Source: CALLVY01 sp937899855
Lineage (GTDB): Bacteria; Bacteroidota; Bacteroidia; Chitinophagales; Saprospiraceae
DNA: 35,366 nucleotides
Direction: 5' to 3'
Assembly: GCA_039820405.1 (NCBI GenBank)
Contig: JBCBQC010000067.1
Span: 1 to 35,366, forward strand
The position numbers and the translations under genes are program-made. The notes beneath the pieces are model-generated. The model was given only the letters and a program-made list of their open reading frames with translations, ran no database searches and was not told the DNA's origin. Below are positions 25,141-31,947 of the stretch, one piece after another (position 1 is the first letter of the stretch; each line of letters opens with the position of its first letter).

Positions 25141-25240
25141 GACGCTGTGGTTTAAGATACCGCCGGGCACGCAGGCTCCGCTCCGGTGAGGGCCATTGGG
25201 GCGACTCTCGGATGCGCGGTGGGTGGTTTGAAATAAATTA

Positions 25241-25267
25241 CAGTCAATAAATGACTGATAGTCATTT
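25241..25267. promoter_or_regulatory. Likely TetR operator upstream of the efflux operon
   Basis: AAATGACT (25249-25256) and AGTCATTT (25260-25267) form a perfect dyad around GAT. An overlapping dyad CAGTCA/TGACTG is at 25241-25246 and 25252-25257. The TGACT-N3-AGTCA core fits operators of AcrR/TetR proteins. The site lies in the 186-base gap between tetR and the fusion-protein gene, where the efflux promoter must be. Confidence 0.7.
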
Positions 25268-25326
25268 TTGTTTAAAAGAAGTACAAAAAAATGAAAATTT
25301 GGGAGATGTGGGTACTTGTGGAGCGC

Positions 25327-25959
25327 TTATTTTTGGGCGCCGCGGAGGATGATTTGGATGTAGTGGGCGAAGAGGTGTTCGGTATCTTGCTGGAGGTGGT
25401 CGGTGATGACTTGCTGGCGGCTTTCGATGAGTTGGAGGATACCGATGGTGGCGCCCCAGAGGATGTAGGAGAATTCGGTAGCGTTGAGGTCGGGGCGGAA
25501 GTGGCCCTGATTTTTGGCTTGATCGACGATGGAGACCACGAAAGCGGTGATGTTCATGCTGGATTGGAGCAATTCGCCATCTTCCGGGTGGTTGCGGTGG
25601 CCCTCGAAGAGCGAGACGAGCTCATTGTAAAGGGGGTGCTGTTGTTTGAAGCGGATAACGGACCAGAGGAGGGCTTCGAGTTTTTGCAGGGGGTCGTTTT
25701 GGCTGGCGGTCGCTTCGTGGAAGGCTTTGAGGAGAAATTGGCGGGCTTTGGTGGAGAGTTGGGCAATGATTTCCTCTTTGTTTTTAAAGTAGAGGTAGAG
25801 CGTTCCCTTGGCCAGCTCGGCTTCTTTGGCCACGGCATCCATACTGAGGCCAAAAATACCTTCCCGCTCCATGACGGCCTCGGCACAGTCGAGGATGTGG
25901 CGCTTGCGGATGAGCTTTTCGCGTTCCCGGCGGGCCTTGGTGGTGGATTTGCGCTCCAT
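25327..25959 (-). CDS. TetR/AcrR family transcriptional regulator
   Basis: The 210-residue protein has a basic N-terminal tail (MERKSTTKARRERE) and a TetR helix-turn-helix at about 18-65, with the signature GLSMDAVAKEAELAKGTLYLYFKNKEEI. The rest is a helical ligand-binding and dimerisation domain with no recognisable ligand motif. It lies directly upstream of the RND efflux genes on the same strand, and the dyad at 25241-25267 lies between them. The likely role is repression of the efflux operon until a substrate is bound. Its own promoter lies in the 123-base gap to the divergent DUF2461 gene, where I see no matching dyad, so autoregulation is unclear. Confidence 0.92.
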   Translation of the reverse strand: MERKSTTKARREREKLIRKRHILDCAEAVMEREGIFGLSMDAVAKEAELAKGTLYLYFKNKEEIIAQLSTKARQFLLKAFHEATASQNDPLQKLEALLWSVIRFKQQHPLYNELVSLFEGHRNHPEDGELLQSSMNITAFVVSIVDQAKNQGHFRPDLNATEFSYILWGATIGILQLIESRQQVITDHLQQDTEHLFAHYIQIILRGAQK

Positions 25960-26082
25960 GGGTAAATTGAATTTGGGGAAGGTGCTAAACTTTTGTTTTA
26001 AAACGCTGTTTGCTGACTGTGGTTCATTTTTTATGATCCACGCTTACGAATAATTGATAAAAGTACTAAAAATTAGCACGAA

Positions 26083-26754
26083 ATGGGAAAGAGTCAGCTG
26101 TTTGCGTTTTTGCAGGACCTTCGCGACAACAATTCCAAGGAGTGGATGGACCAAAACCGCCACCACTACCAGACTGCCAAAGCGACCTGGTTGGCAGAAA
26201 TTCAAGCCATTTTCGATCGGCTCGAAGACCGCATCCCCGCTTTCCGGGGCCACCAGCCCAAGGATACCATCATGCGGATCAACAACAACCGCCGGTTCAA
26301 CCCCAGCCTGCCGCTGTATCGCGATTATTTTACCTTTGGCATCTCCGTGGTTCCCAAGCAGGGGCCGTATTATCACCTTTCCGTTTCGCCCGGCCAGTGC
26401 CGAATTGGGGGAGGCGTTTACCGCCCGGATCCGGCCAGCTTGAAAAAAGTACGGGAGGCGATCGACTACGATGGCGACCAACTCAGAGCCATTGTCGAGG
26501 CGGCGGCTTTCCAGGATTTCTACGGTGGCCTCGCGCCCGACCCGCACCAGTTGAAAAGCAGCCCCCGGGGCTACGCCAAGGACCATCCGCACCTGGACTT
26601 ACTGCGTTATAAAAGCCTGATCGGCATCTGCGAACTGAGCGATGCCGAAGTACTGGCCGATGACTTTATCGACACCGTCGAGCGAGCCTATTTATCCATC
26701 CAACCCCTGAACGACTATTTTGCCCAGGCCCTACTTTTCGAAGCGGAGGCCTGA
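26083..26754 (+). CDS. DUF2461 family protein
   Basis: The 223-residue protein matches DUF2461 (TIGR02453). It has LFAFLQDLRDNNSKEWMDQNR at the start, then DTIMRINNNRRFNPSLPLYRDYF, the YYHLSVSPGQCRIGGGVYRP segment and the C-terminal LLRYKSL followed by helices. The family is common in Bacteroidota and has no established biochemical function. There is no signal peptide. It is divergent from tetR and 90 bases upstream of the BCCT transporter; a shared transcript with the transporter is possible but not shown. Confidence 0.92.
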   Translation: MGKSQLFAFLQDLRDNNSKEWMDQNRHHYQTAKATWLAEIQAIFDRLEDRIPAFRGHQPKDTIMRINNNRRFNPSLPLYRDYFTFGISVVPKQGPYYHLSVSPGQCRIGGGVYRPDPASLKKVREAIDYDGDQLRAIVEAAAFQDFYGGLAPDPHQLKSSPRGYAKDHPHLDLLRYKSLIGICELSDAEVLADDFIDTVERAYLSIQPLNDYFAQALLFEAEA

Positions 26755-26844
26755 CGAAAAACGAAGGTCGGAGCGCAGGGGCCGCTTCCCAAAAACATGG
26801 GGCGAAGGCGTTCAGTAGTGCTGGGAATTGGTTAAGTTTGGGCA

Positions 26845-28353
26845 ATGAAAACGCTCCGACACTCCGTTTTTTGGCCCCCCTTTTTGTTTTTACTCCTTTC
26901 GGTCTCCTACAGCCTCTACGATCTGGAAGGATTTACCACCAAGGCCACCGCCCTCAACGGCTTCCTCCTCGATCGCTTTGGCTGGTTGTACTCTTTGAGT
27001 ACGCTGGCTTTTTTGGCCATCTGTTTGAGCGTTTACTTCTCTCCCCTGGCCCAGGTGCGGATCGGGGGCCCCGAGGCCCAGCCCCTACTCAGTCGCTGGC
27101 GTTGGTTTGCCATTACCCTGTGTACCACCATTGCGGTGGGCATCCTTTTCTGGGGGACGGCCGAGCCCCTCTACCATTTGCACCAACCGCCCAGTGGGCT
27201 CAACATTGCCCCCAACAGCATCGATGCCATGCGCTTTTCGATGTCGACCATGTTCTTGCACTGGACGCTCATCCCCTACGGGATTTACACCACGGCGGGT
27301 TTGCTCTTTGCCCTGATGTACTACAACTACCGTCGGCCCTTTAGCCTGGGCAGTCTGCTGTATCCCCTCCTGGGGGAGTACACCGAGGGGGCGCTGGGCC
27401 GGGTTATCGATGCTTTTTGTCTGTACAGTTTGGTGGCGGGGATGGCGGCTTCGCTGGGAGCGGGCATCCTCACCATTGCAGGGGGCTTGGAAAGCTTGTT
27501 GGGTTGGGAAAGCAGTGGCTTGTTGCTGGGCATGATCACGCTGGCCATCGTGACGGTCTTCGTAATCTCGGCGGCCAGTGGCTTGCTCCAAGGCATCCGC
27601 CTCCTTTCGGATTGGAACATCAAGGCTTTTTTTCTACTGGCCATTTTCGTACTGGTCACTGGCCCTACGCTTTTCGTCCTCAAGATTGGAGTGGAAGGTT
27701 TGGGGGATTTTTTCCAGCACTTTTTTCAGAAGAGCCTCTACGTCGGTCTGACCCCCGAGGACAACTGGTCGGAAAGTTGGACGATCTTTTACTGGGCCAA
27801 TTGGCTGGCCTGGACGCCGGTAACGGCGCTTTTTCTGGGTCGCTTGGCGCTGGGCTATACCGTCCGCGAGTTCATTCAATTCAACCTTTTTTACCCTTCC
27901 CTTTTCGGTGCGATGTGGATGATCATTTTTGGTGGCACCACTTTATACCTCGACTTCTTCGCCGCTGCCGATAGCCCGATGTACCAAATCCTTCAGGAGG
28001 GCGGTCCCGAAAATGTCATCTACGGGGTGTTCGAACGACTGCCCCTTTCTGGTCTGATGAGTACCCTGTTTTTGGGCATTACTTTTTTATCCTTCGTCAC
28101 CGCCTCGGATTCCAATACGTCGGCGATGAGTGGTTTGTCGGCGCAGGGCATTTCGCCCGATAGCCCGGAGCCTTCGATCGTGATCAAGGTGGTGTGGGGG
28201 ATTACCGTGGGAGCGGTCGCTTGGACGATGGTCAACTTTGCGGGGATCGACGGAATTAAGATGGCTTCCAACCTGGGCGGCTTTCCAATTCTCTTTCTGA
28301 TGATTTTAGTGGCGGCCGCCTTGGTCAAGGTCATGCGCAACCCGCAGCTTTGA
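26845..28353 (+). CDS. BCCT family transporter
   Basis: The 502-residue protein has about 12 membrane helices and the features of the betaine/carnitine/choline transporter family. These are AVGILFWGTAEPLYHL near 98-113 and the tryptophan-rich box ESWTIFYWANWLAWTP followed by VREFIQFNLFYPSLFGAMW. Family members import quaternary amines such as glycine betaine by coupling to sodium or protons. The long cytosolic N- and C-terminal tails that regulate osmosensing BCCT carriers are short or absent here, so osmotic gating through those tails is unlikely. The substrate cannot be named from the sequence. The gene stands on its own, followed by a long non-coding region. Confidence 0.93.
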   Translation: MKTLRHSVFWPPFLFLLLSVSYSLYDLEGFTTKATALNGFLLDRFGWLYSLSTLAFLAICLSVYFSPLAQVRIGGPEAQPLLSRWRWFAITLCTTIAVGILFWGTAEPLYHLHQPPSGLNIAPNSIDAMRFSMSTMFLHWTLIPYGIYTTAGLLFALMYYNYRRPFSLGSLLYPLLGEYTEGALGRVIDAFCLYSLVAGMAASLGAGILTIAGGLESLLGWESSGLLLGMITLAIVTVFVISAASGLLQGIRLLSDWNIKAFFLLAIFVLVTGPTLFVLKIGVEGLGDFFQHFFQKSLYVGLTPEDNWSESWTIFYWANWLAWTPVTALFLGRLALGYTVREFIQFNLFYPSLFGAMWMIIFGGTTLYLDFFAAADSPMYQILQEGGPENVIYGVFERLPLSGLMSTLFLGITFLSFVTASDSNTSAMSGLSAQGISPDSPEPSIVIKVVWGITVGAVAWTMVNFAGIDGIKMASNLGGFPILFLMILVAAALVKVMRNPQL

Positions 28354-28394
28354 GTAGGAGAAAATTTTTATAACATTTTACGAACAAATAGAGT

Positions 28395-28412
28395 AAACAT
28401 ATGTTTGTTTTT
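28395..28412 (+). terminator. Weak terminator candidate after the BCCT gene
   Basis: AAACAT and ATGTTT form a perfect 12-base palindrome (28395-28406), followed by GTTTTT. The stem is short and AT-rich and the loop would need to open inside the palindrome. It lies 42 bases after the transporter stop codon. Confidence 0.35.
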
Positions 28413-28516
28413 CGTAATTTGTGGAAACCCCGAAAAAGAAAAACCATGCAATACCCACTAACACCAACGAATAAACCCAAAAAAATCCAATCCTTCACTT
28501 CTTCAAACCCTTCATC

Positions 28517-28690
28517 ACAGCACTAGGCGGTCGGTTGTAATCGACCCCGATGCGGTGCTGATCAAAACACCTTTGGGCTAGGTCCGACTGAGCGGGCCAG
28601 CCACTGCGAATTTAACTCCGGACCCACTACTGGGTTCGGCAGGGGTACTATTGTACTTAATCGCGACCTCCTTTATCGGGAGGGTCGGGA
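28517..28690 (+). ncRNA. Candidate structured 5' leader RNA
   Basis: The segment contains a stem-loop CAGCAC/GTGCTG (28518-28523 and 28555-28560) with an inner GGTCG/CGACC stem (28529-28533 and 28542-28546). GGTCCG (28581-28586) can pair with CGGACC (28619-28624), while GACCCA in the same place (28621-28626) can instead pair with TGGGTT (28631-28636). A final hairpin CGACCTCC (28664-28671) pairs with 28679-28687 with one bulged G. It ends 53 bases before the ATG at 28743. No known riboswitch class was recognised. It may also be an independent small RNA; the call rests on base pairing only. Confidence 0.45.
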
Positions 28691-28742
28691 AACGAAAGCT
28701 TATTGCTCCAATATTTTATAACCTTTCACAAACCAAAAATTT

Positions 28743-29654
28743 ATGGCCAATTCAAATTCACAATTGCTCAACTACATCGGTCACCTGATGAGTAATGACG
28801 ATGCCCTCCACCATTTTCTGGCGGATCCGATTACCAACGCGGAGAAGGCGGGACTCACCAAGGCAGAACGTGCCGTCATGCGGCGGGTGGTCACCCACTT
28901 GAGTAACAATGCACTTAACGGCTACTCGATCACGCGCGATCCCTCCTCCTACCGCCGCTCGCTGCGCTTGCTGCAAAACGTGCTGCGCCACGTCGGCGCC
29001 AAGATGCTTCAGGATCACCAGCAGATGTTGGGCCACGTTGCGCCCGAGCTGGTACGCAGCGAAGCGGACCCCACGGACAGCAACACGTACACCCTGGAGA
29101 TCTACCTGCCCGACACCACCGGCGGGGAGTACTACCTCAAGACGAACAGCGATATTGGCAATGCCTACGCCGTTCCGGTGGGGCCGTTCTCGGTCAGTAT
29201 GTCCAGCGACAGTCCAACGATCTACGAGGTCATGGAGGCTGCCAAGAGCATGTATCCGGGAACCTTTGATTTTGCTTACACCGCCGATAGCAATGGCAAC
29301 AACAGCGTGAGTTCTTTTACCTACAATGGCAACACTTACACCGTTGACCTCAACAATCCCCAGTACGTCGACGACTACGACCCCACCAAGCAAAACCCCA
29401 ACAACAGTGAAGGCCGTTACGCCTTTTGGTTCTATTCGATCAATGGCAAAGCGGGACAAACGGACGGCAACAAGTACGGCCCCAATGTTACGGCCAACGA
29501 AACCAAATTTTTTGACAGCTACAAACTGTCCCCCACGGAGAACCACGTTATCTGGCAGTTGATTGCACCGGACTCTACGTACGGATTCCAATCCTGCAAC
29601 GTGGGCACCAACAATGCCTTCGCCCTCAAAAAGAAAGCTGCCGCAGTAGAATAA
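28743..29654 (+). CDS. LigA-like helical N-terminus with DUF4430-like domain
   Basis: The 303-residue protein has no signal peptide. Residues 1-95 are helical and resemble the LigA-like fold found in dioxygenase small subunits and in some peptide-precursor leaders. The pattern is LLNYIGHLM, then FLADPITNAEKAGLTKAERAVM. Residues about 108-285 resemble DUF4430, a beta-grasp domain related to the C-terminal domain of transcobalamin. The diagnostic stretch is YAFWFYSINGK at 226-236, followed by a DSYKLSPTENHVIWQL end. The C-terminus is a short KKKAAAVE tail. The domain pairing is my reading of the sequence and no function is assigned. It lies behind a structured leader and 82 bases before a TIGR03032-type gene on the same strand. 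It might be a modified or carrier-bound protein, but that is inference. Confidence 0.65.
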   Translation: MANSNSQLLNYIGHLMSNDDALHHFLADPITNAEKAGLTKAERAVMRRVVTHLSNNALNGYSITRDPSSYRRSLRLLQNVLRHVGAKMLQDHQQMLGHVAPELVRSEADPTDSNTYTLEIYLPDTTGGEYYLKTNSDIGNAYAVPVGPFSVSMSSDSPTIYEVMEAAKSMYPGTFDFAYTADSNGNNSVSSFTYNGNTYTVDLNNPQYVDDYDPTKQNPNNSEGRYAFWFYSINGKAGQTDGNKYGPNVTANETKFFDSYKLSPTENHVIWQLIAPDSTYGFQSCNVGTNNAFALKKKAAAVE

Positions 29655-29678
29655 TTTTTTTAGGTAAATACTTTTCTG

Positions 29679-29710
29679 CTAGACTCCATCCATTACGTGA
29701 TGGGGTCTAG
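29679..29710 (+). terminator. Strong hairpin between the LigA-like and TIGR03032 genes
   Basis: CTAGACTCCATC (29679-29690) pairs with GATGGGGTCTAG (29699-29710) over 12 positions with one wobble and an 8-base loop. A T-run precedes it directly after the stop codon, and only CCTTATTGTT follows. It ends 26 bases before the next start codon. It could be a terminator, an attenuator or an mRNA-protecting fold that makes the first gene more abundant than the second. Confidence 0.65.
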
Positions 29711-29736
29711 CCTTATTGTTCACAATCGTCCCACCA

Positions 29737-30816
29737 ATGATTACCAGTCCCCAAGCACTCCCCCATTCCACCAGCGTGGCCCCTGGAGCCACGGTATCCC
29801 AACTGGCAGATTTACTGACTCGCCAACAATGCGCATTGTTGTTTTCTACGATTGGTGGTGGCCGGCTCTATTGGCTTCATCCCGATGGAGCAGGTGGGCT
29901 GAATTTGGGCAGTCGGACTTTTCCCCAATGCTTGGGCATTGCCGTCGAAGGGGACCAGCTGGCCGTTGCCAGCGGAGGAGAGGTTACCTTGCTCCGTAGA
30001 TTTGAAGTAGGGAGGGAGGAGCGGCGGGCAAATGGGGACAATGATACCCACTGGATTCCTCGCCTGACCTACTACACGGGCCACCTCCAAATGCACGACC
30101 TGCACTTTGGCCGCGCCGGATTGTGGGGCATCAATACGGCCTATTCCTGTATCGGCACCATCGATGCGGAATACAGCTTTCGCCCCCGTTGGCGGCCGAG
30201 CTTCGTCGAAGCTGCCGAACCGGAAGATTATTGCCACCTCAATGGGATGGCGATGGAGGCGGGCGAACCCCGCTACGTCACGGCCTTCTCCGCTCGGGGT
30301 CACTGGCGGAAAGACCGGCACAATGGCGTCGTCATCGACCTGGCTACGGATCGCTGTTTGGTGGATGGGCTGTCGTATCCCCACAGCCCCCGCCTTTACG
30401 AAGGGGAGCTGTACGTGCTGGTGTCCGGTACGGGGGAGCTACTGCGTATCGACCGGCAGACGGGGGTACGCGAGGTTTTGTTGACCCTACCCGGTTTTCC
30501 TCGGGGAATAGTGCGACTGGGGGAATACCTGCTGATTGGCATTTCCCAGTTGCGCGATTCCAATCTCCTCCAGGGGCGTCAAACCACAGGAGCCCAATTG
30601 GCTCTCGTCCACCGGCCTTCTCATCGCTTGGTGGGGATCCTGGCCCTGGAGCAATTTGCCGAAGCCCAGTTGTACGGGTTTGAAGAAATTTACGAGCTAC
30701 AGCTCTTGCCCCAAACGCGCTGTCCACAATTGGTCAATCCCCGCCAGTACCTCAAACTGCCCGCGTTCCACCAGGGTTTGTTCTTACCTTCGGGCCCGCG
30801 GTGGAATCGGAAATAA
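29737..30816 (+). CDS. TIGR03032/DUF4915 family protein
   Basis: The 359-residue protein matches the TIGR03032 (DUF4915) family. Diagnostic segments are a W-x-P-x-x-TYYTGHLQMHDLHFG stretch, GINTAYSCIGTID, YSFRPRWRPSFV, then DYCHLNGMAM with RYVTAFSARG. Later segments are a VIDLATDRCLVDGLSYPHSPR stretch, LYVLVSGTGELLRID and LPGFPRGI. The repeats suggest a beta-propeller fold. Family function is not established; members often sit near sulfotransferase or TPR genes in other genomes. No signal peptide is seen. ATG 29737 was preferred to TTG 29716, which adds seven residues and lies closer to the hairpin. It follows the LigA-like gene on the same strand; a joint task is inferred from order only. 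Confidence 0.88.
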   Translation: MITSPQALPHSTSVAPGATVSQLADLLTRQQCALLFSTIGGGRLYWLHPDGAGGLNLGSRTFPQCLGIAVEGDQLAVASGGEVTLLRRFEVGREERRANGDNDTHWIPRLTYYTGHLQMHDLHFGRAGLWGINTAYSCIGTIDAEYSFRPRWRPSFVEAAEPEDYCHLNGMAMEAGEPRYVTAFSARGHWRKDRHNGVVIDLATDRCLVDGLSYPHSPRLYEGELYVLVSGTGELLRIDRQTGVREVLLTLPGFPRGIVRLGEYLLIGISQLRDSNLLQGRQTTGAQLALVHRPSHRLVGILALEQFAEAQLYGFEEIYELQLLPQTRCPQLVNPRQYLKLPAFHQGLFLPSGPRWNRK

Positions 30817-31214
30817 TTTTTCGAGAAAACAAACAATATGATTGCATATTGTAAAAATTAGCAATATACTTGTGATACTAAAACTATTTATCGACAGCAC
30901 TCGGCTCTTGTCTGCCATTGATTACCGAGTAAGTTTTCCCAATCAAATCTTCACCAACTGTTGCTACCGGAATTAGCGGTGGCCCTCTTCACGTTTAATT
31001 TTAGTGGATTAAAATTCAACTACAAATTTTCCCAGTTGGGACCTGCCTGCCACGGTGTCTCTGGGGCTGCCCGTGCAGTCTCAGTAGGACGTTGGTAGTC
31101 CTTTCACTTGATGCATTGAGTGGTTGATATTTCATTGTTGGCGACAATGCGTAGCCAAATGTGGGTTTGGTCCCCATAAGTTGTTAATTATTTTTTCACC
31201 TCAAAGCTTTTATT
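30817..31214. other. Long structured intergenic region
   Basis: This 398-base non-coding stretch separates the TIGR03032 gene from a small lipoprotein gene. It begins with a perfect palindrome (30833-30852). Later it has ACTCGG/CCGAGT (30899-30904 and 30925-30930), AATTTTA/TAAAATT (30997-31003 and 31010-31016) and a bulged stem CTGC(C)ACGG (31047-31055) with CCGTGCAG (31071-31078). The 12-mer ACAGCACTCGGC (30894-30905) differs at one base from ACAGCACTAGGC (28517-28528) in the earlier leader. Confidence 0.5.
30833..30852. terminator. Palindrome after the TIGR03032 gene
   Basis: ACAATATG (30833-30840) and CATATTGT (30845-30852) pair perfectly around ATTG, 16 bases after the stop codon. The stem is AT-rich and AAAAATTAG follows, without a T-run on the plus strand. 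It may be a weak terminator or a protein-binding dyad for a promoter of the next gene. Confidence 0.4.
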
Positions 31215-31856
31215 ATGAAAAACCTTAAAAATGGGTTTGTTCTACTACCCTTGCTATGCCTATTGTTTTTGTATGCTTGTACCGACGAGCGCTACGAAGT
31301 CAGCTCCGCCCCCGTGGTAGAGCAGATCGATCACGATGCTCAGGTAGCTGCGCAAAACGAGAACGACGAATTTGACCAATTGATTTTGGAAAACATCGAT
31401 GCGGTGGATAATTCCGTTAAGGTCCACCTGTCCGTCGAAGAGTTCGAGCAAGCGCTGGAACTGACCTTGGGTAAGTCGGAGAAAAACTTGGCCCGGTACT
31501 TTGCGGATGCCAAGGTCCGAAAAATTTTCCGTCAACAATTGGGAGAGATTTTGTCGAACCAGGGAACGGCCAGTTTTGGTGCGAACTTCTTCTGTGAAGA
31601 AACTTTCTTCGCCGAGGCCTTCTCGATTCCCGGTGGTTACAACTCCGCTTCCAGCAACAGCTTTGCCTACGCCAGTAGCAATGGCAATACCAACCTGTGG
31701 GCTTCGGCCTTTTCCTGTGATACCTTCGACGAGGTATACATTCAGGAAAGCGATTGCGCCAACGCTTACCCCAATTGCGGTTCCTGCCTCGTCCGGGCCC
31801 TGTACTACTCGGGTGGTGGACAGACTGCGCTGTTTGGCGTATTTCCCTGCAACTAA
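31215..31856 (+). CDS. Small hypothetical lipoprotein with cysteine-rich C-terminal half
   Basis: The 213-residue protein has a lipoprotein signal peptide with lipobox LYAC (C22). Residues 23-125 are acidic and helical (for example EEFEQALELTLGKSEKNLARYF). The second half contains six cysteines: one in FFCEE, one in FSCDTF, three in DCANAYPNCGSC and one in VFPCN at the very end. A Ser/Asn-rich stretch lies between the first two. The even number and the exported location suggest disulfides. I recognise no family. It is preceded by a long non-coding region and followed by a strong hairpin, so it is likely a single-gene transcript. Confidence 0.75.
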   Translation: MKNLKNGFVLLPLLCLLFLYACTDERYEVSSAPVVEQIDHDAQVAAQNENDEFDQLILENIDAVDNSVKVHLSVEEFEQALELTLGKSEKNLARYFADAKVRKIFRQQLGEILSNQGTASFGANFFCEETFFAEAFSIPGGYNSASSNSFAYASSNGNTNLWASAFSCDTFDEVYIQESDCANAYPNCGSCLVRALYYSGGGQTALFGVFPCN

Positions 31857-31887
31857 GTTGCGGGCTTAAACAAGCCATTCAATAGTA

Positions 31888-31919
31888 AGCCCCAAGTCTC
31901 CTACGGGAGGCTTGGGGCT
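31888..31919. terminator. Bidirectional terminator hairpin
   Basis: AGCCCCAAG (31888-31896) pairs with CTTGGGGCT (31911-31919), and an inner CTCC/GGAG stem adds to it around TAC. It lies between two convergent genes, 31 bases after the lipoprotein stop codon and 28 bases from the hydrolase stop codon. There is no long T-run on either side. Confidence 0.75.
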
Positions 31920-31947
31920 GTGACTTGTGGAGGGTTCTGGTCCAGCG

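Larger units (their letters stand above)
28354..28742. other. Long non-coding region with structured RNA potential
   Basis: This 389-base gap has no gene. Its left part is AT-rich and contains the palindrome AAACATATGTTT (28395-28406) followed by GTTTTTCG, a weak terminator candidate for the transporter. The right part (28517-28690) is GC-richer and full of complementary segments, listed separately. The last 50 bases before the ATG at 28743 are again AT-rich. Confidence 0.6.

Noticed and set aside
28561..28650. Cobalamin riboswitch, suggested by GCCACTGCG and by the DUF4430-like (transcobalamin-related) domain downstream
   Set aside because: The conserved B12 box (GCCAGGAGACCTGCC type) and the usual order of conserved blocks are absent. 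A single short match is not enough.
28560..28660. SRP RNA or 5S rRNA on the minus strand (GCCGAACCCAG, GGTCCGGA look-alikes)
   Set aside because: The rest of the conserved apical loop or the 5S domains does not follow, and the length and flanks do not fit.
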